DNA of 64,000 nt, taken from assembly GCA_037178625.1 (NCBI GenBank), contig CM074138.1:496001-560000 (forward strand), written 5' to 3'. The translations under genes were made by a program, and so were the position numbers. This DNA is from Skeletonema tropicum (Eukaryota; Bacillariophyta; Thalassiosirophyceae; Thalassiosirales; Thalassiosiraceae). Below the pieces are notes generated by a model. It was not told the origin of the DNA. It was given only the letters and a program-made list of their open reading frames with translations, and searched no databases. Within the stretch, counting starts at the first letter, position 1. The number at the start of each line of letters is the position of its first letter. Shown piece by piece: positions 1 through 10,304 of this stretch.

Positions 1-89
1 AGTGAATGAGTTGCATCATATAGTTGAAAGAAAAAAGAGTATAGAGCTCAATAGCTATTATTATTGAGCTTGATTAATTTTACAAAGAA

Positions 90-290
90 ATATTTTACTT
101 GTTCATGTTGTTGCTTCTTGTGCATGTCTAGCTATTGATAGCTAGACATGCACTTCATTTGAGTAAGAAGTTCGACGTATGTATTTTGATTAGAACAAAT
201 GATGAGATTCTAATCATCCACTGACACAATCATTGGATTGACTTGAGCTTTATCGTAAACTGCAGGCAGGCATGCGGTGGAAGTAAAAAA
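90..290 (-). pseudogene. Remnant of the 3' end of an FKBP gene
   Basis: This stretch resembles the 3' end and downstream flank of the FKBP gene at 8.2 kb. The shared words are CTTCTTGTGCATGTCTAG, ACTGACA.AATCAT and GACTTGAGCTT, in the same order and at similar spacing. Read on the minus strand it gives a peptide like PPHACLQFTIKLKSI, which parallels the FKBP ending PPNADLHFMVKLKSIA. Nothing further upstream in FKBP can be recognised, so only the tail survives. I infer a truncated, decayed duplicate rather than a working gene. A second FKBP whose body lies elsewhere is excluded, because the flanking DNA on the coding side does not look like FKBP. Confidence 0.5.
121..152. repeat. Perfect 14-bp inverted repeat with 4-nt loop
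   Basis: TGCATGTCTAGCTA is followed by TTGA and then by its exact reverse complement. It lies in the flank shared with the FKBP 3' region at 8.08 kb, where only the left arm is kept, so the palindrome arose after or was lost since the duplication. It could form a transcript hairpin, but no gene is known to read through it. Confidence 0.7.
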
Positions 291-651
291 GAGAACAGAG
301 CTACTGGGTAGTGGACTCTAGATACGCCCAAGGTCATAATCGAATCAATACAAGTGTGCACAAATGCTTTTTACATCCTACGTGGCAAACACTTGGTGCT
401 TGCAAGTGACGCTCTTCTCTGGCTAATTACTAGCATATATCACCCAAATCCAATGAAAAGCCTGTAGAAATAGCGGCCGAAACGGAAAGCAAAAAAGCCA
501 GCGATGGCAAAACTTCACAGCTTTCAAAGCAATCATACCTAAAAGTTAAATCTACTTCAAGATCTCACAAAAATTATCTTCCGCTTCATGCCACAAGGAT
601 GCTGGTTCGTCCGAGCCGGGGCAGTTCTTCTTCTCCATTGACATTCCTCTT

Positions 652-3600
652 TCAATGAAGGATAGAGAAAACCAAATAAAGAGCAATTGCGAAGACTACA
701 GCCGTGCAAGTAGACGCATGAGACGCACCAGATGGCTGATCAGAGGGCTCTTCTGATAGAGTCGCTGTTGTAGGAGACGTCAAGTCGTCATCCTGAGAGT
801 GGGACGCCTTGGCCTTGGCAAGATTATTTCCGATGCAGCTGTTGCAGTTGAACATGAATTGGGGATCTACAGCCTTCTTTATTGCGTCGAGACGACTGAG
901 CTGTTCTGTTCCGTAGATCGCTTCCTGAGAAGAGATACACTTTTCGTTGCGTTCCTCAAATGTCCATTCTCGAGGACATGGCTTCGTCCAGTCTTCCTTC
1001 AGGGGTCCAGCGAGCAAAGGCCCAGCATGATTCGACCCAAAAACAGGAGGAAACTTGGTCTTATCGGAAATGTCAAACATTTTTGGAAACAGATCGCTCC
1101 AAAAGTATGCTTCGTCGCCCTCCCACAAATCGAAGAACTTCACCATTGCAGCAGCCTCGCGATGAGCCTTGGAAAGAGAATTGGCTTGATCGGAAAGGCT
1201 CGCAGTAGCAAATCCATAGGCAAAGTACGGGGAACTGGACACCATCTTCTCGAGAAGAATCTTTATAGTCTCTTCGCTTTCATCGATCCAGGATTGTGGG
1301 ACTAGCACGTAAGCATGTGTAGTACCAAGCAGTTCAGGAAGAGGATTATCCGGAACTTTATCAGGAAAACGTGGGTCACTGGACAGCATTAATTCTGGGT
1401 AGCTTTTTGGAGCTTCATTGACTAAACATAGTTGAGCTTCAGTCATGTTGTTCAGCTGTAGGAACTTTGTCCAAGCTTCGACAACATCTTCTTCGCCAAA
1501 ACAAAACAATGCACCAGGATCGTCGGAAGCTCCACATGCGATGCTCTTCTCCTTCGTCACATTCAATAAGTTTGGAGCCATGAGGTAAGTTGCTATAAAC
1601 TCAGTAAATGTAGGGGCAAAGTCAGAACATTCCTCCATTCCAATGGTAGTTCCTAAACGGAAAAAGTTGAAGGGAAGAATCTCATGAAGCTGCAAAGACA
1701 CGGATGTTACCACACCCCACGTTCCTCCACCGCCACCGATGACGGCAAACCAGAGGTCATCGAAATCAATATCGAAGTCTTCGGGGCAATCATCCCAGAT
1801 CCATTTTTCCTCATCTTGTTCATCAGGGTTGCTTCGGCAAACTCCTGAAACAACTGTGGTACGAGGGACAATGAATCCATCTGCACTTGCATCTTCCCAT
1901 TCCGTAGGGCCAAATTTGACATGATGACCATTTGGTAGCACCATCTCTACTTGCAGCACCTGATCCACGCCCATACCTGATCGATTATTAAAGAAGTTTC
2001 ACGGGACATGGGAACAATATTATATACATCCACAGAAGCAGAAGATAAAGCGACAGGGTATAACAAATACAGAAGTTTGACACACGTACCATAGCGTCGG
2101 CCTCCAGTTGTACCCGCGTTACCACCTTGCCATGTCCAACCCACTGTGTAACATTCGAACAGAAAGACAGATAAATTGTTAGAAAGAAGAAGGAGAACGC
2201 CCTCTGCAAATACATCCTCATACTTAGAATGAAAACAACTTACTCGGAGAAACAGTACCAGCTCCGCCACCTACTAAGTGATACTTGTACTCTTCGTGTG
2301 CTTTGTTAGCAGCTATTACGGCTCGGTATACCTTGTCTTTTATGTAAATGACGCATACATTGGAGCGTTGCAAAAGGTTAAGTTAGAGAAGGTTGAAAAC
2401 TATTTTCATTTCCGAGGTACCATAGTGTATGTGAAAACACCTAATGTAATCAAAAAACTTACCAAAGTTCTCGCCTCCACCGACACGAATGAGACTGGAC
2501 TTGTTCCTTGCCAATGCCAGAAGACAGGCCTGATTACTAAGATCCTTAGCTACCAAGGTGTCCAAAAGGGCTGCATCATTTGCATCTGCATCACAGTCCG
2601 TGATTCCATCTGGGGCATAATGAACGTATCGGTTCATATTCAAGAGGAGAGTATTCTTCTTGCTTGATGAACCGGAGTAGCTATGGCCACTGTTCTTGAC
2701 ACTGATTTCGACATTGTTCTTCTTCGCGAATTGGACGGTCACGACAATATCTGATGCAACGGCGGGAAACAAGACCTTTGAAGGGAGGTTGAGACTTGGG
2801 TTGGTATCATCAAACACATAGCCTGTCAACTGCTCTGGAAGGAATGGTCCAGGGGTTTCAGGAACATCTTCGGACATCTGATCAACAGTATGACTCAAAT
2901 GGCCATCATCGCTAGGACGTGGCCAGCTCATTGCCCATCCGAAGGAAGCATGAGCCAAGCACATCCCTGACGGCTGATCAATCAAGGCATGCATTGTTCG
3001 ATTCGGTTCTGAACCAAACGCAGGGATACATTCCTCTGCGTAATTCTGGAAGGAGGTGTCGACAAGAGATGCCGATGGGCTGAGCTTTGAAGTCAAGTCT
3101 TCCCAATCGAGATCATTGCGCCATCCAGCTGAAGTTGTAGGTAGTATCAGATGCAGCGGCTGGCGATCTGTAGTGTTACCCTATCCAATATATTGCCAAT
3201 TATTGCTTCTCAGCCGCCACGGGGGTAAACTACCATGAAAGGTGCTTAAAATGCTGCTCTCGGTGAGCTGAGTTCGAATCTGTGTTGTATCTAATTTTTT
3301 ATAAAAATAATTTGTTAGCCCCACTTCTAGCTTGCCTTAAGGGTTAACCCCCCAAAAGGTCCCCTTATCCAGTTTCCTTGGGTCTTTGGTTCCATAGCAC
3401 AAATTCATCGCACCATGATTCGAAACTACCTCAGATACACCCCGGATTTGAACTCAGCTCACTGAGAGGATTTCAGAACTGTGCTCACCTTCATCATAGC
3501 ACCAATATTCGCTGAGAAGCAACCTGCTGGATAGGCTAACACTACAGATCGCCGGCTACAAAAGATGAAGATGGATTGCTTGTGCTTGTACTTGTACATC

Positions 3601-3664
3601 CCAAGGCAGTGAATAGGAAGATACGCCGTGCTGCTGCAGCGACGGCATGGGGAGTCATGTCCAT
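652..3664 (-). CDS. FAD-linked oxidase, berberine-bridge-enzyme-like, five exons
   Basis: The model is complement(652..1976, 2090..2143, 2244..2336, 2463..3128, 3598..3664), giving 734 aa in an unbroken frame. Exon 2 carries the FAD_binding_4 fold with the motif KNSGHSYSGSS, whose His is the expected covalent FAD anchor. Exons 3-4 give LVGGGAGTVSP and WTWQGGNAGTTGGRRYG, continuing the flavin-binding domain, and exon 5 holds the substrate domain. The usual second (Cys) FAD attachment site is not evident. The N-terminus (MDMTPHAVAAAARRIFLFTA) is signal-like, and the last ~20 residues are hydrophobic, suggesting a secreted protein held by a GPI or membrane tail. Exon 1 is the least certain: its intron of 469 nt contains a 392-bp mobile element, and removing the element and one target copy leaves a normal 73-nt intron. 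Substrate unknown. Confidence 0.8.
3162..3553 (+). mobile_element. MITE-like element, copy 1 (392 bp)
   Basis: The ends are GGCGATCTGTAGTGTTACCC and its near-perfect complement, about 26 bp with one mismatch, followed by an imperfect inner match (TTGCTTCTCAGC/GCTGAGAAGCAA). The element is flanked by GGCT on both sides (3158-3161 and 3554-3557), a 4-bp target duplication. It has no coding capacity. It sits inside the proposed first intron of the FAD oxidase. The inner part has a second inverted pair around GAGCTGAGTTCGAATC. The superfamily is not established; 4-bp duplications occur in, for example, Sola and some Academ elements. Confidence 0.85.
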
Positions 3665-4026
3665 GTCGGTTGAATACGTGAGCAGTTGTCCGTATATAGG
3701 TGTGAGCGTTGCTTAGCAGGCTGACTACTTTGAAGATATTATAATTATTGCGAGCAAGTATTTATAACCCACCAATGATACTTATTTTTATGAAGAAGGA
3801 AGCAACAGATTTTTTGAATTGAAGTCTCAACTGCCCGCCTCAACGCGCGTATCTTTAGCTGCTTACAATGTTTCCATTGAAGAAGACTCCCAATCCTGAT
3901 TACTAGGGTGCACCGTGTGCGAGTAAAGAGAGAAGTTCAAGCAGATACATAGGTGCATCAACCTAGAGGAAGTCACAAAATCTTTGGCTCTCCCAAAACT
4001 TCACGGCGTAAGTTTGGAGGGCGATT
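3558..4026. other. Upstream region of the oxidase gene, with a fragment of repeat family A
   Basis: From 3558 to 3664 this is the start of the oxidase gene. Beyond it the only recognisable content is a partial copy of repeat family A at about 3900-3985 (GGTGCACCGTGTGCGAGTAAA, then AGGAAGTCACA). No open frame of interest is present. The oxidase promoter must lie here or further out. Confidence 0.5.
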
Positions 4027-4418
4027 GGCGATCTGTAGTGTTAGCCTATCCAGCAGGTTGCTTCTCAGCGAATATTGGTGCTATGATGAAGGTGAGCACA
4101 GTTCTGAAATCCTCTCAGTGAGCTGAGTTCAAATCCGGGTTGTATCTGAGGTAGTTTCGAATCATGGTGCGATGAATTTGTGCTATGGAACCAAAGACCC
4201 AAGGAAACTGGATAAGGGGACCTTTTGGGGGGTTAACCCTTAAGGCAAGCTAGAAGTGGGGCTAACAAATTATTTTTATAAAAAATTAGATACAACACAG
4301 ATTCGAACTCAGCTCACCGAGAGCAGCATTTTAAGCACCTTTCATGGTAGTTTACCCCCGTGGCGGCTGAGAAGCAATAATTGGCAATATATTGGATAGG
4401 GTAACACTACAGATCGCC
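4027..4418 (-). mobile_element. MITE-like element, copy 2 (392 bp), inverted relative to copy 1
   Basis: This is almost exactly the reverse complement of 3162-3553, with very few differences (for example CACC against CAAC in one inner segment) and identical length. It is flanked by GATT on both sides (4023-4026 and 4419-4422). The target duplication differs from that of copy 1, so the two are independent insertions and not one duplicated block. Their near identity implies recent activity. Confidence 0.85.
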
Positions 4419-4439
4419 GATTATTAGTATGAACATTCG

Positions 4440-4730
4440 GCACTATTGTGCACCGTGCACCGGTGCAATTTAGAGAGTACATAGTGTCGAGAAGAGGTAA
4501 AGCAGATAGATAGACGCATGCACGCCAGCGAAATGAGTGGCAACCTAGGAAGTCACAGGTATCTGATTTTGAGTTTCGAAAGCCGACCCCATGCCTGCAA
4601 GATGCAGGCGATGGGGTCGGCGGCAGATTTGTCTCAATACTCATTAAATGCTGCTTGCTGTTAAAAGCTACTAAAACCTTTCTTCGCATTGTGCCTGGCC
4701 AAAGCTATGCGTGGAGCAAGGATCATAGCT
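4440..4730 (+). repeat. Dispersed repeat family A, copy 1, with stem-loop
   Basis: It matches 5690-5945 over about 250 bp: GTGCACCG...GAGTA, AAAGCAG, GGAAGTCACAGGTATCT, then a strong stem-loop at 4582-4621 and CGGCAGATT. The stem is GCCGACCCCAT plus GCCTGC paired with GCAGGC and ATGGGGTCGGC, with a single bulged G. It has no coding capacity. It may be a non-autonomous element or an end of a larger transposon. Confidence 0.7.
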
Positions 4731-4897
4731 GTGCGTGGAGGATTGCCTTATTCGATCAATCTTCTTTCTCATGATTTGATAATGAATTGCACGACAGTGC
4801 TAAAACGAATCGCTGTAATTCTGTCTGTGCTGCAATCTTCGCAGTTAGTAAGACTTACTCGGAAGCTGTGAGAGTAAAACTAATAATTGCGTCAGTA

Positions 4898-5182
4898 TCA
4901 AATCATCTTCTTCTTGAATCTTTCCATCACTTTCCACTTCCTCTCGATTATCATTCTCATCCTCTGAGCAAGGCGAGCATTCCGTTCCTCTTCCTCTTGA
5001 GCTATTCGAGCAATCTCTTCAGCTCTGGCACGTCTTCCTCTCAACGAGGTCCTGCTGACACTTCCTGTCGGGCAAGCTGGATTACGCCTGCCTTCAGTTT
5101 CTAATTTATTCCACGCGGCATTGGCATGATCATCAGTTCGATAGACTTCCGTTCCTCCAATGGTTGTATAATATTTTGACAT
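4898..5182 (-). CDS. Small charged protein of unknown function, doubtful
   Basis: An ATG-initiated frame of 94 codons. The C-terminal half is rich in Arg, Glu and Lys (RARAEEIARIAQEEEERNARL) and probably forms one charged helix. No family is recognised. It lies in a repeat block between two copies of repeat family A, so it may be part of a decayed mobile element. The helix-like bias is the only argument for coding. Confidence 0.25.
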   Translation of the reverse strand: MSKYYTTIGGTEVYRTDDHANAAWNKLETEGRRNPACPTGSVSRTSLRGRRARAEEIARIAQEEEERNARLAQRMRMIIERKWKVMERFKKKMI

Positions 5183-5459
5183 TGCGTTTCGAGCTCCAAA
5201 AGCACGGCCAAAATTTTAATGTGTATACTATGTCGTCAAATTCTAGAGGCAAATGATACATTTGATTAAAATTGAAGCAAAACGATTCACACGGCAATCT
5301 TCTCCGCTTTGTCGACTGACGGCCATGGACATGGTAACTTTCGATTTGAGTCAAACAATGAACCACGAACGATGAACATCGAAAGTGCGAGTATCGTTGG
5401 GTGCGAGTGCGATCATATTATCAATCGAAAATGAAAGACGGAGCGAGAGTTTTGGAAGG

Positions 5460-5690
5460 TTGCCTCCCCCTAAGTAAATGGAGTCCCGCAATTCGGAAAT
5501 TACCCCCTTTAAGGATTTCCCGCAATTTCTCAAAACGAATTCGAACGAATGTGAACAACCCTGGATTCTTGAGTATTCGTTTTTGTTCTTGGCGCTTCAC
5601 GGGTCCCTCCCCGTTCGCGATTATTGCGAGTGCCTTTCGAAAGAATCAGGGAAATGGTGTGGCATTCTAACAGAGAGACCCTTGGAACTA
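5460..5690 (+). repeat. Dispersed repeat family B, copy 1
   Basis: It shares with 6060-6255 the ordered words CCGCAAT, AAGGATTTC.CGCAATTT, GCGCTTCA.GGGTCCCTCCCC, TTGCGAGTGCCTTT or similar, and GGTGTGGCATTCTAAC(C)AGAGAGACCC. It abuts repeat A copy 2 directly. Nothing coding can be supported. Confidence 0.65.
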
Positions 5691-5945
5691 GGGTGCACCG
5701 TGTGCGAGTAAAAGAGGAGAGATAAAGCAGTACTCTAGAGGCGCATGCACGTAGCTGAGGCCGAACGATGAGCGGCAACCTCAGGAAGTCACAGGTATCT
5801 TGATTTTCGAACGCTGACCCCATGCCTGCGAGAGGCAGGCGATGGGGTCAGCGGCAGATTCTTCTCACTACTCACTAAATATTGAGATATGTAATAAAAT
5901 CCTTTTTTCTAGCATTGCCTAGCCGTATCATAGCTTATGCGGGCA
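5690..5945 (+). repeat. Dispersed repeat family A, copy 2, with covarying stem-loop
   Basis: This is the second long copy of the family at 4440-4730. Its stem-loop at 5813-5852 is GCTGACCCCAT plus GCCTGC paired with GCAGGC and ATGGGGTCAGC. Compared with copy 1, one C-G pair has become T-A on both arms, so pairing is kept. The loop differs (GAGAG against AAGAT). The preserved pairing suggests the folded form matters. Confidence 0.7.
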
Positions 5946-6059
5946 GCATTACTACTTATTCGATCAAGCCAAACGAAAGGATGCAAAAAGAATCGCTGTA
6001 ACATTTGTGTGACGATTCGAACTTACTTCAGGGGTAACAAAATGTAACAAAGACTAACC

Positions 6060-6255
6060 CTAACAAAATTCCTTCCCGCAATAATTAAGGATTTCTACAC
6101 TTAAGGATTTCGCGCAATTTTACCCAGATCATGCGGTTCGACAGATAGATTTCGATTTCAGCGCTTCATGGGTCCCTCCCCACTCCGCGAATATTGAGAT
6201 GCCTTTGCAATGCATTTTGGGAATGGTGTGGCATTCTAACCAGAGAGACCCACAC
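6060..6255 (+). repeat. Dispersed repeat family B, copy 2
   Basis: It is diverged from 5460-5690 but keeps the same order of conserved words and ends at the same GGCATTCTAACCAGAGAGACCC. The following 6256-6650 has no recognisable feature beyond short AT-rich stretches. Confidence 0.6.
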
Positions 6256-6649
6256 TACAGGTCTCGCATCTAAGATAGCATTCAGAAGGTTGATTGGGTC
6301 TAAAGAAGTGATGGTAGTGTGGAAGGATGTCAAATGAGTGCGTTTGAAAGTGAAGTGTGGTACCAGTATGTACGATTATGGTACTTTAAGGTATGTAGAG
6401 GGAATGTCTTCGTAGAAGTCTCAGCTCCTACATACATCAAAGTACATAATCATAGATACCACCACGCAAATCACTTGTTTCCACCCCTCCATCATCCCAA
6501 ACAAACATACCATCAACCAACCATCGCTGAGTAGAGATAACCGAGGCCTGTAGTGTGGAGAGACCCTAATGAGAAGATAGGTAGCAGTGTAGGTAAGTAA
6601 GGAAATGATCGATGAATAACTACTCTCTATCCTGGGGTCGGAGAAAAAG

Positions 6650-7175
6650 ATTATTGCGTTTAAAAATCATTGGCCACTAAAACAATTCATGCTCATATTG
6701 AATATTGACGACGATAGATCGATATGGTGAAATGAGAAGCTGCGGGCCAGCCCCGATTGGACCTCTCAGATCAGCTACGGGGCTGTAGGGTCGCTTCCGC
6801 TAGAGCTATGCGACTGAGCAGTGCTAATGTGCTTGTATAGTATCGCCACCGACTTTAATGGGCCACTAGAAGCGGCTCATGCTTATATTGACGGCGATAG
6901 ATACGATTTGGTAGGATGTGGTGCTGCTGGCCAGCCCACACATGACCTCTCAGATCAGCTATGAGGCTGTAGCGTCGCTTCCACTTGAGCTATGAGACTG
7001 AGCAGAGCAAAAATGTTTCGTTCTTATCGCAAGCAAGTATTATTGACCGTGAGAAGCGGCTCATGCTCATATTGACGACAATGGATATGGTATGGTATGG
7101 TTTCATGCAAAGCAGCGAGCCAGCCCCGCTTGGACCTCTCAGATCAGCTACGAGGCTGCAAGGTTACCCCGAGTA
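6650..7175 (+). repeat. Short tandem array of a ~187-bp unit (about three copies)
   Basis: Units recur at about 6675, 6864 and 7052, each with GGCCACTAGAAGCGGCTCATG, GACG.CGATAGATA, GGCCAGCCC, GGACCTCTCAGATCAGCTA, GGCTGTAG.GTCGCTTCC and CTGAGCAG. This is the same unit as the larger array at 57.5-59 kb, 50 kb away. Arms TAGAAGCG and CGCTTC(C/T)A of one unit can pair. There are no open frames. I read it as satellite DNA or a multi-copy structured RNA locus. Confidence 0.75.
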
Positions 7176-8182
7176 ATTTTCCCCAGTGGGTGTCACTACC
7201 ATACTGCTTATTCTGGCTAGTCGATGTGCTGCGCGCGTGCCCGTCCTCTTCTCTTCCTTTGCCTTGGATTCGTCTTCCTTTCCATAAGTAACAACTACCG
7301 CTTCATTTCAAGGCATTCAACACAGATAGGCCTACATTTACATCCACCTGTTTTTGAACCAGAACTTTCTCAAAGGATCGCTGTCGTCAAAGAGTAAATC
7401 ACCACAAGAATAACGCTCTAAACTGATGCAAGCTTCTGGCTCGACAGTATCCAAGATCATCGGTAGAATAGAATAGACAAATCGTCGTCGTCGTTTTGAG
7501 CAAGAAAGCATCGGACCCGAGATCTGAGGGCGGGGTAATGTATGCCACATTTCCATTGGCGTTGCTGTTCATGATAAACATTGGATTTGCTTTTCTTTGA
7601 CTGCAGCAGCAACAACAACACTGCGGCGCAGCAACTCGAGCAGTAACATATGTAACAATTCACGGACACATACCATACCCAGATCCCCGACATAATCCCC
7701 GACTAACTCCAAATCTATCCAACTTTTGAAACATTTTCCATTTTCACGGACAGGCTGAGGGCGCCCCTCCTGCTGGCTGCTGGGTGGTGGATCATAGCTT
7801 GCTCATCTCGACCGAGGCAGGTCTAGAGAGAGAGAGAGAGACTTGTTCTGTCTCGTCTCGCTCAGCTATGCTCAAGATTGATGAGGAAGAGGATTATAAT
7901 ACAGGAATGAGATAGCCGGACATGACGTATTTATTGCCCAAAACATCCATACACTGCCGTGTCCTACAACCCTGTCCCTCCTTGTGTTTGGAACATAACT
8001 TCTTCTTGAACATTACATAGCAGTTGGACCAGGGCTGCGTGCCCACGCGAAATGTTTTACTTGAACAAGTTGTTACTTCTTGTGCATGTCTAGTTATGTA
8101 TATATATCTTTATACGTCGTAAGTATTTGGAAATGGAACAAATATGAAATCAATCAGATCATTCACTGACATAATCATCACT
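7176..8182. other. Intergenic, with a short (GA)n tract
   Basis: No gene is supported. The stretch holds a simple GAGAGAGAGAGA tract near 7825-7840 and, at about 8055-8182, the downstream flank of FKBP that is partly duplicated at 90-200. Several small frames overlap on both strands but lack any protein-like composition or splice continuity. Confidence 0.5.
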
Positions 8183-8737
8183 CTACGCTATCGACTTGAG
8201 CTTGACCATAAAATGAAGATCAGCATTCGGTGGAATCTCCGGCCCCGCACCTCGTTTGCCATATCCAAGTTTACTAGGGACAAACAACTTGCGCTTCCCT
8301 CCCACCTTCATACCTTGAATACCCTGATCCCACCCCTTGATGACTTCTCCGGCACCTAATGTAAATTCAAATGAGTTTGCTGAATCAAATACACTCCCAT
8401 CATCTAACTTTCCCTCATATTTGACTGTAACTGTATCACCCGATTCTGCAGCGGGACCTGTCCCCTCTTTCATGTCCTCAATTGCAACCTTGGCCTCTTC
8501 AGGCACCTCTGGCAATTTGTCACCCTTGACACGAAAGCTTTGCCCAGTTTGAATTAATATTCCTTTACGAACACCATCCTTGAAGGCTTTTTTGGTAGCA
8601 GGTTTTGTTTTGTCGACATTAAATTCGGAGGAGAGGTATTTGACGATTGAGGCGCGGGATACTCCGTTGGCGGATGATGCGGGTTGTTGCCGTATGGCGT
8701 AGACTATTTTGTCGACGAGTGTTTTGGGTGGTGCCAT
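8183..8737 (-). CDS. Linker-histone-like winged helix fused to FKBP peptidyl-prolyl isomerase
   Basis: A single exon of 184 aa beginning MAPPKTLVDK; longer N-terminal readings are possible, but this ATG starts the folded region. Residues ~4-72 look like an H15 (histone H1/H5 globular) winged helix: LVDKIVYAIRQ, RASIVKYLSSEFNV, KKAFKDGVRKGILIQ, SFRVKG. Residues ~90-184 are a complete FKBP domain with GDTVTVKYEGKLDDGSVFDS, GAGEVIKGWDQGIQGMKVGG and YGKRGAGPEIPPNADL, keeping the Tyr, Asp, Val-Ile and Trp of the ligand pocket. The enzyme would isomerise Xaa-Pro bonds. The DNA-binding-type domain suggests a chromatin role, by analogy with nuclear FKBPs that act on histones. It is divergent from the thioredoxin gene at 9.17 kb. 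Confidence 0.88.
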   Translation of the reverse strand: MAPPKTLVDKIVYAIRQQPASSANGVSRASIVKYLSSEFNVDKTKPATKKAFKDGVRKGILIQTGQSFRVKGDKLPEVPEEAKVAIEDMKEGTGPAAESGDTVTVKYEGKLDDGSVFDSANSFEFTLGAGEVIKGWDQGIQGMKVGGKRKLFVPSKLGYGKRGAGPEIPPNADLHFMVKLKSIA

Positions 8738-9172
8738 TCTTATTGTGATACAGATTAGCGTTGGTGGTTGGCTGGGCCGATTGACGCTCTGCCCGCCTGC
8801 CCTATTGGTATTGGCTATTGGCTCTTTCTTGGACAAATAATAATGATACTTCTACTACTTAGCAGGTGCGTGGCTGAAAGATTCTTGGATGGGGAGGAAA
8901 GATATTTGTGCGGTGGAGAGAAGGTCAAAGATCGATTATGTCTGCCCTTATTATTGTTAGAAATATGTGAACTATGTTTATAAGATAAACAAAAGCGAAG
9001 GGCAGACTAAACCCATTTCAACGCAAGATCCAAAAGATAGTGGTAGCAGTCATCCAGATGAAGATCTTGCATAATGTTCCAATTTCCAGCTTGGAAATCC
9101 GTCCAGAGCCCAGAGCAGCCATTAAAAAACAAAACTGAGAACTGAAAACCAAAAGCAACATAGCATTCCAAT
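8738..9172. other. Intergenic region between divergent genes
   Basis: This 435-bp gap separates the start codons of the FKBP fusion and the ER thioredoxin, so both promoters must fit here. No TATA box or defined operator could be picked out with confidence. Confidence 0.4.
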
Positions 9173-10062
9173 ATGATGATCAAGCAACTATCTCTCCTCC
9201 TCGCACTCGCCAGTGCCCCCGCTGTCTCGGCTATCGAGCTCACGCCTGACAACTGGGACGCTGAAACCAGTGGAAAGACTGTCTTTATCAAGTTTTATGC
9301 GCCATGGGTAAGAGAACTGAGATGATATATGATTAATTGTTGGATGATTCTTGGTCAGATATGCTGCTTTATTGTTTGATTTACTGTTTGCTTTTATTGC
9401 TTTGAGTAGTGTGACTAATCCAAATGTCTCTCTTTTTGTTATTCACGATAAAATCTATACACTTGCATCATCTGATACATTTCTATGACCCGTAAACAAT
9501 ACACACAAAATCCACAATATGATAACAGTGCGGACACTGCAAAGCCCTCAAACCAGACTGGGACAAACTAATGGAAGAATTCGCCTCCTCCACCACCCAA
9601 CTAATTGCCGATGTCGACTGCACGGTCCCCGCCAACGATGCCCTCTGCAATGCCAACGGAGTACAGGGATTCCCCACACTCAAATGGGGTGATCCCGAAG
9701 ATCTCCAAGATTACAATGGATCACGTTCCCTCGATGCCCTTAAGGAATTTGCCACTGCCAATTTGAAACCAATGTGTTCTGTGAAAAACATTGATTTGTG
9801 TGATGATGACAAGAAGACATTGATTCAATCCTACCAGGCAATGAGTGTGGAAGATTTGGAAAATGCCGTGGATGAAAAGATGGCCTTGATTCAAGATGCA
9901 GAACAGAATTTTGAAAAGGAGGTGGAGAAGTTGCAGCAAAAGTATGAGAGTTTGCAGAAGGAGACGGATGAGGCTGTGACGGCTGTGAAGGCTTCTGGGT
10001 TGTCTTTGATGAATAGTGTTTTGAAGAGTAAGACTGCTGCTGAGACGAAGGATGAGTTGTAA
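9173..10062 (+). CDS. ER-resident thioredoxin-fold protein disulfide isomerase
   Basis: Exons 9173..9307 and 9529..10062 give 222 aa. The signal peptide is MMIKQLSLLLALASAPAVSA. The thioredoxin domain follows, with the active site reconstituted exactly across the splice: ...FYAPW|CGHCKALKPDW. The cis-Pro loop is GFPTLKWG. A helical C-terminal domain (~150-205, EQNFEKEVEKLQQKYESLQK) may be a coiled coil. The protein ends in KDEL, the ER-retrieval signal. It therefore oxidises or isomerises disulfides in the ER lumen. It has a single thioredoxin domain, shorter than classical four-domain PDI and closer in size to small algal PDI-like proteins. The 221-nt intron is bounded by GTAAGA and ACAG. 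Confidence 0.93.
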
Positions 10063-10304
10063 ATTTCGTGCCGTTATGGTTTTAGAGGTGTTGATGAGTG
10101 TTAAAGATATATATCGTAGAAAACCACCATCGACTCTCTTGCGTTAAATTTCTACGGATAAAATAATAATTACGTGTTGTGAACATTACTTCATCGCATT
10201 AGATCGAATTTTATTATGTAATACGTTGGCGATGTGGCTGATCAAGAATTAACTACATCATTCGACCACAAAGTGACTCCAGGACAAGTTAGTTAGTATG
10301 ATAC

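Noticed and set aside
3260..3290. GAGTTCGAATC inside the MITE resembles a tRNA B box
   Set aside because: No A box at the right distance and no cloverleaf; the same word is part of the element's inner inverted repeat, so a tRNA or SINE origin is not supported.
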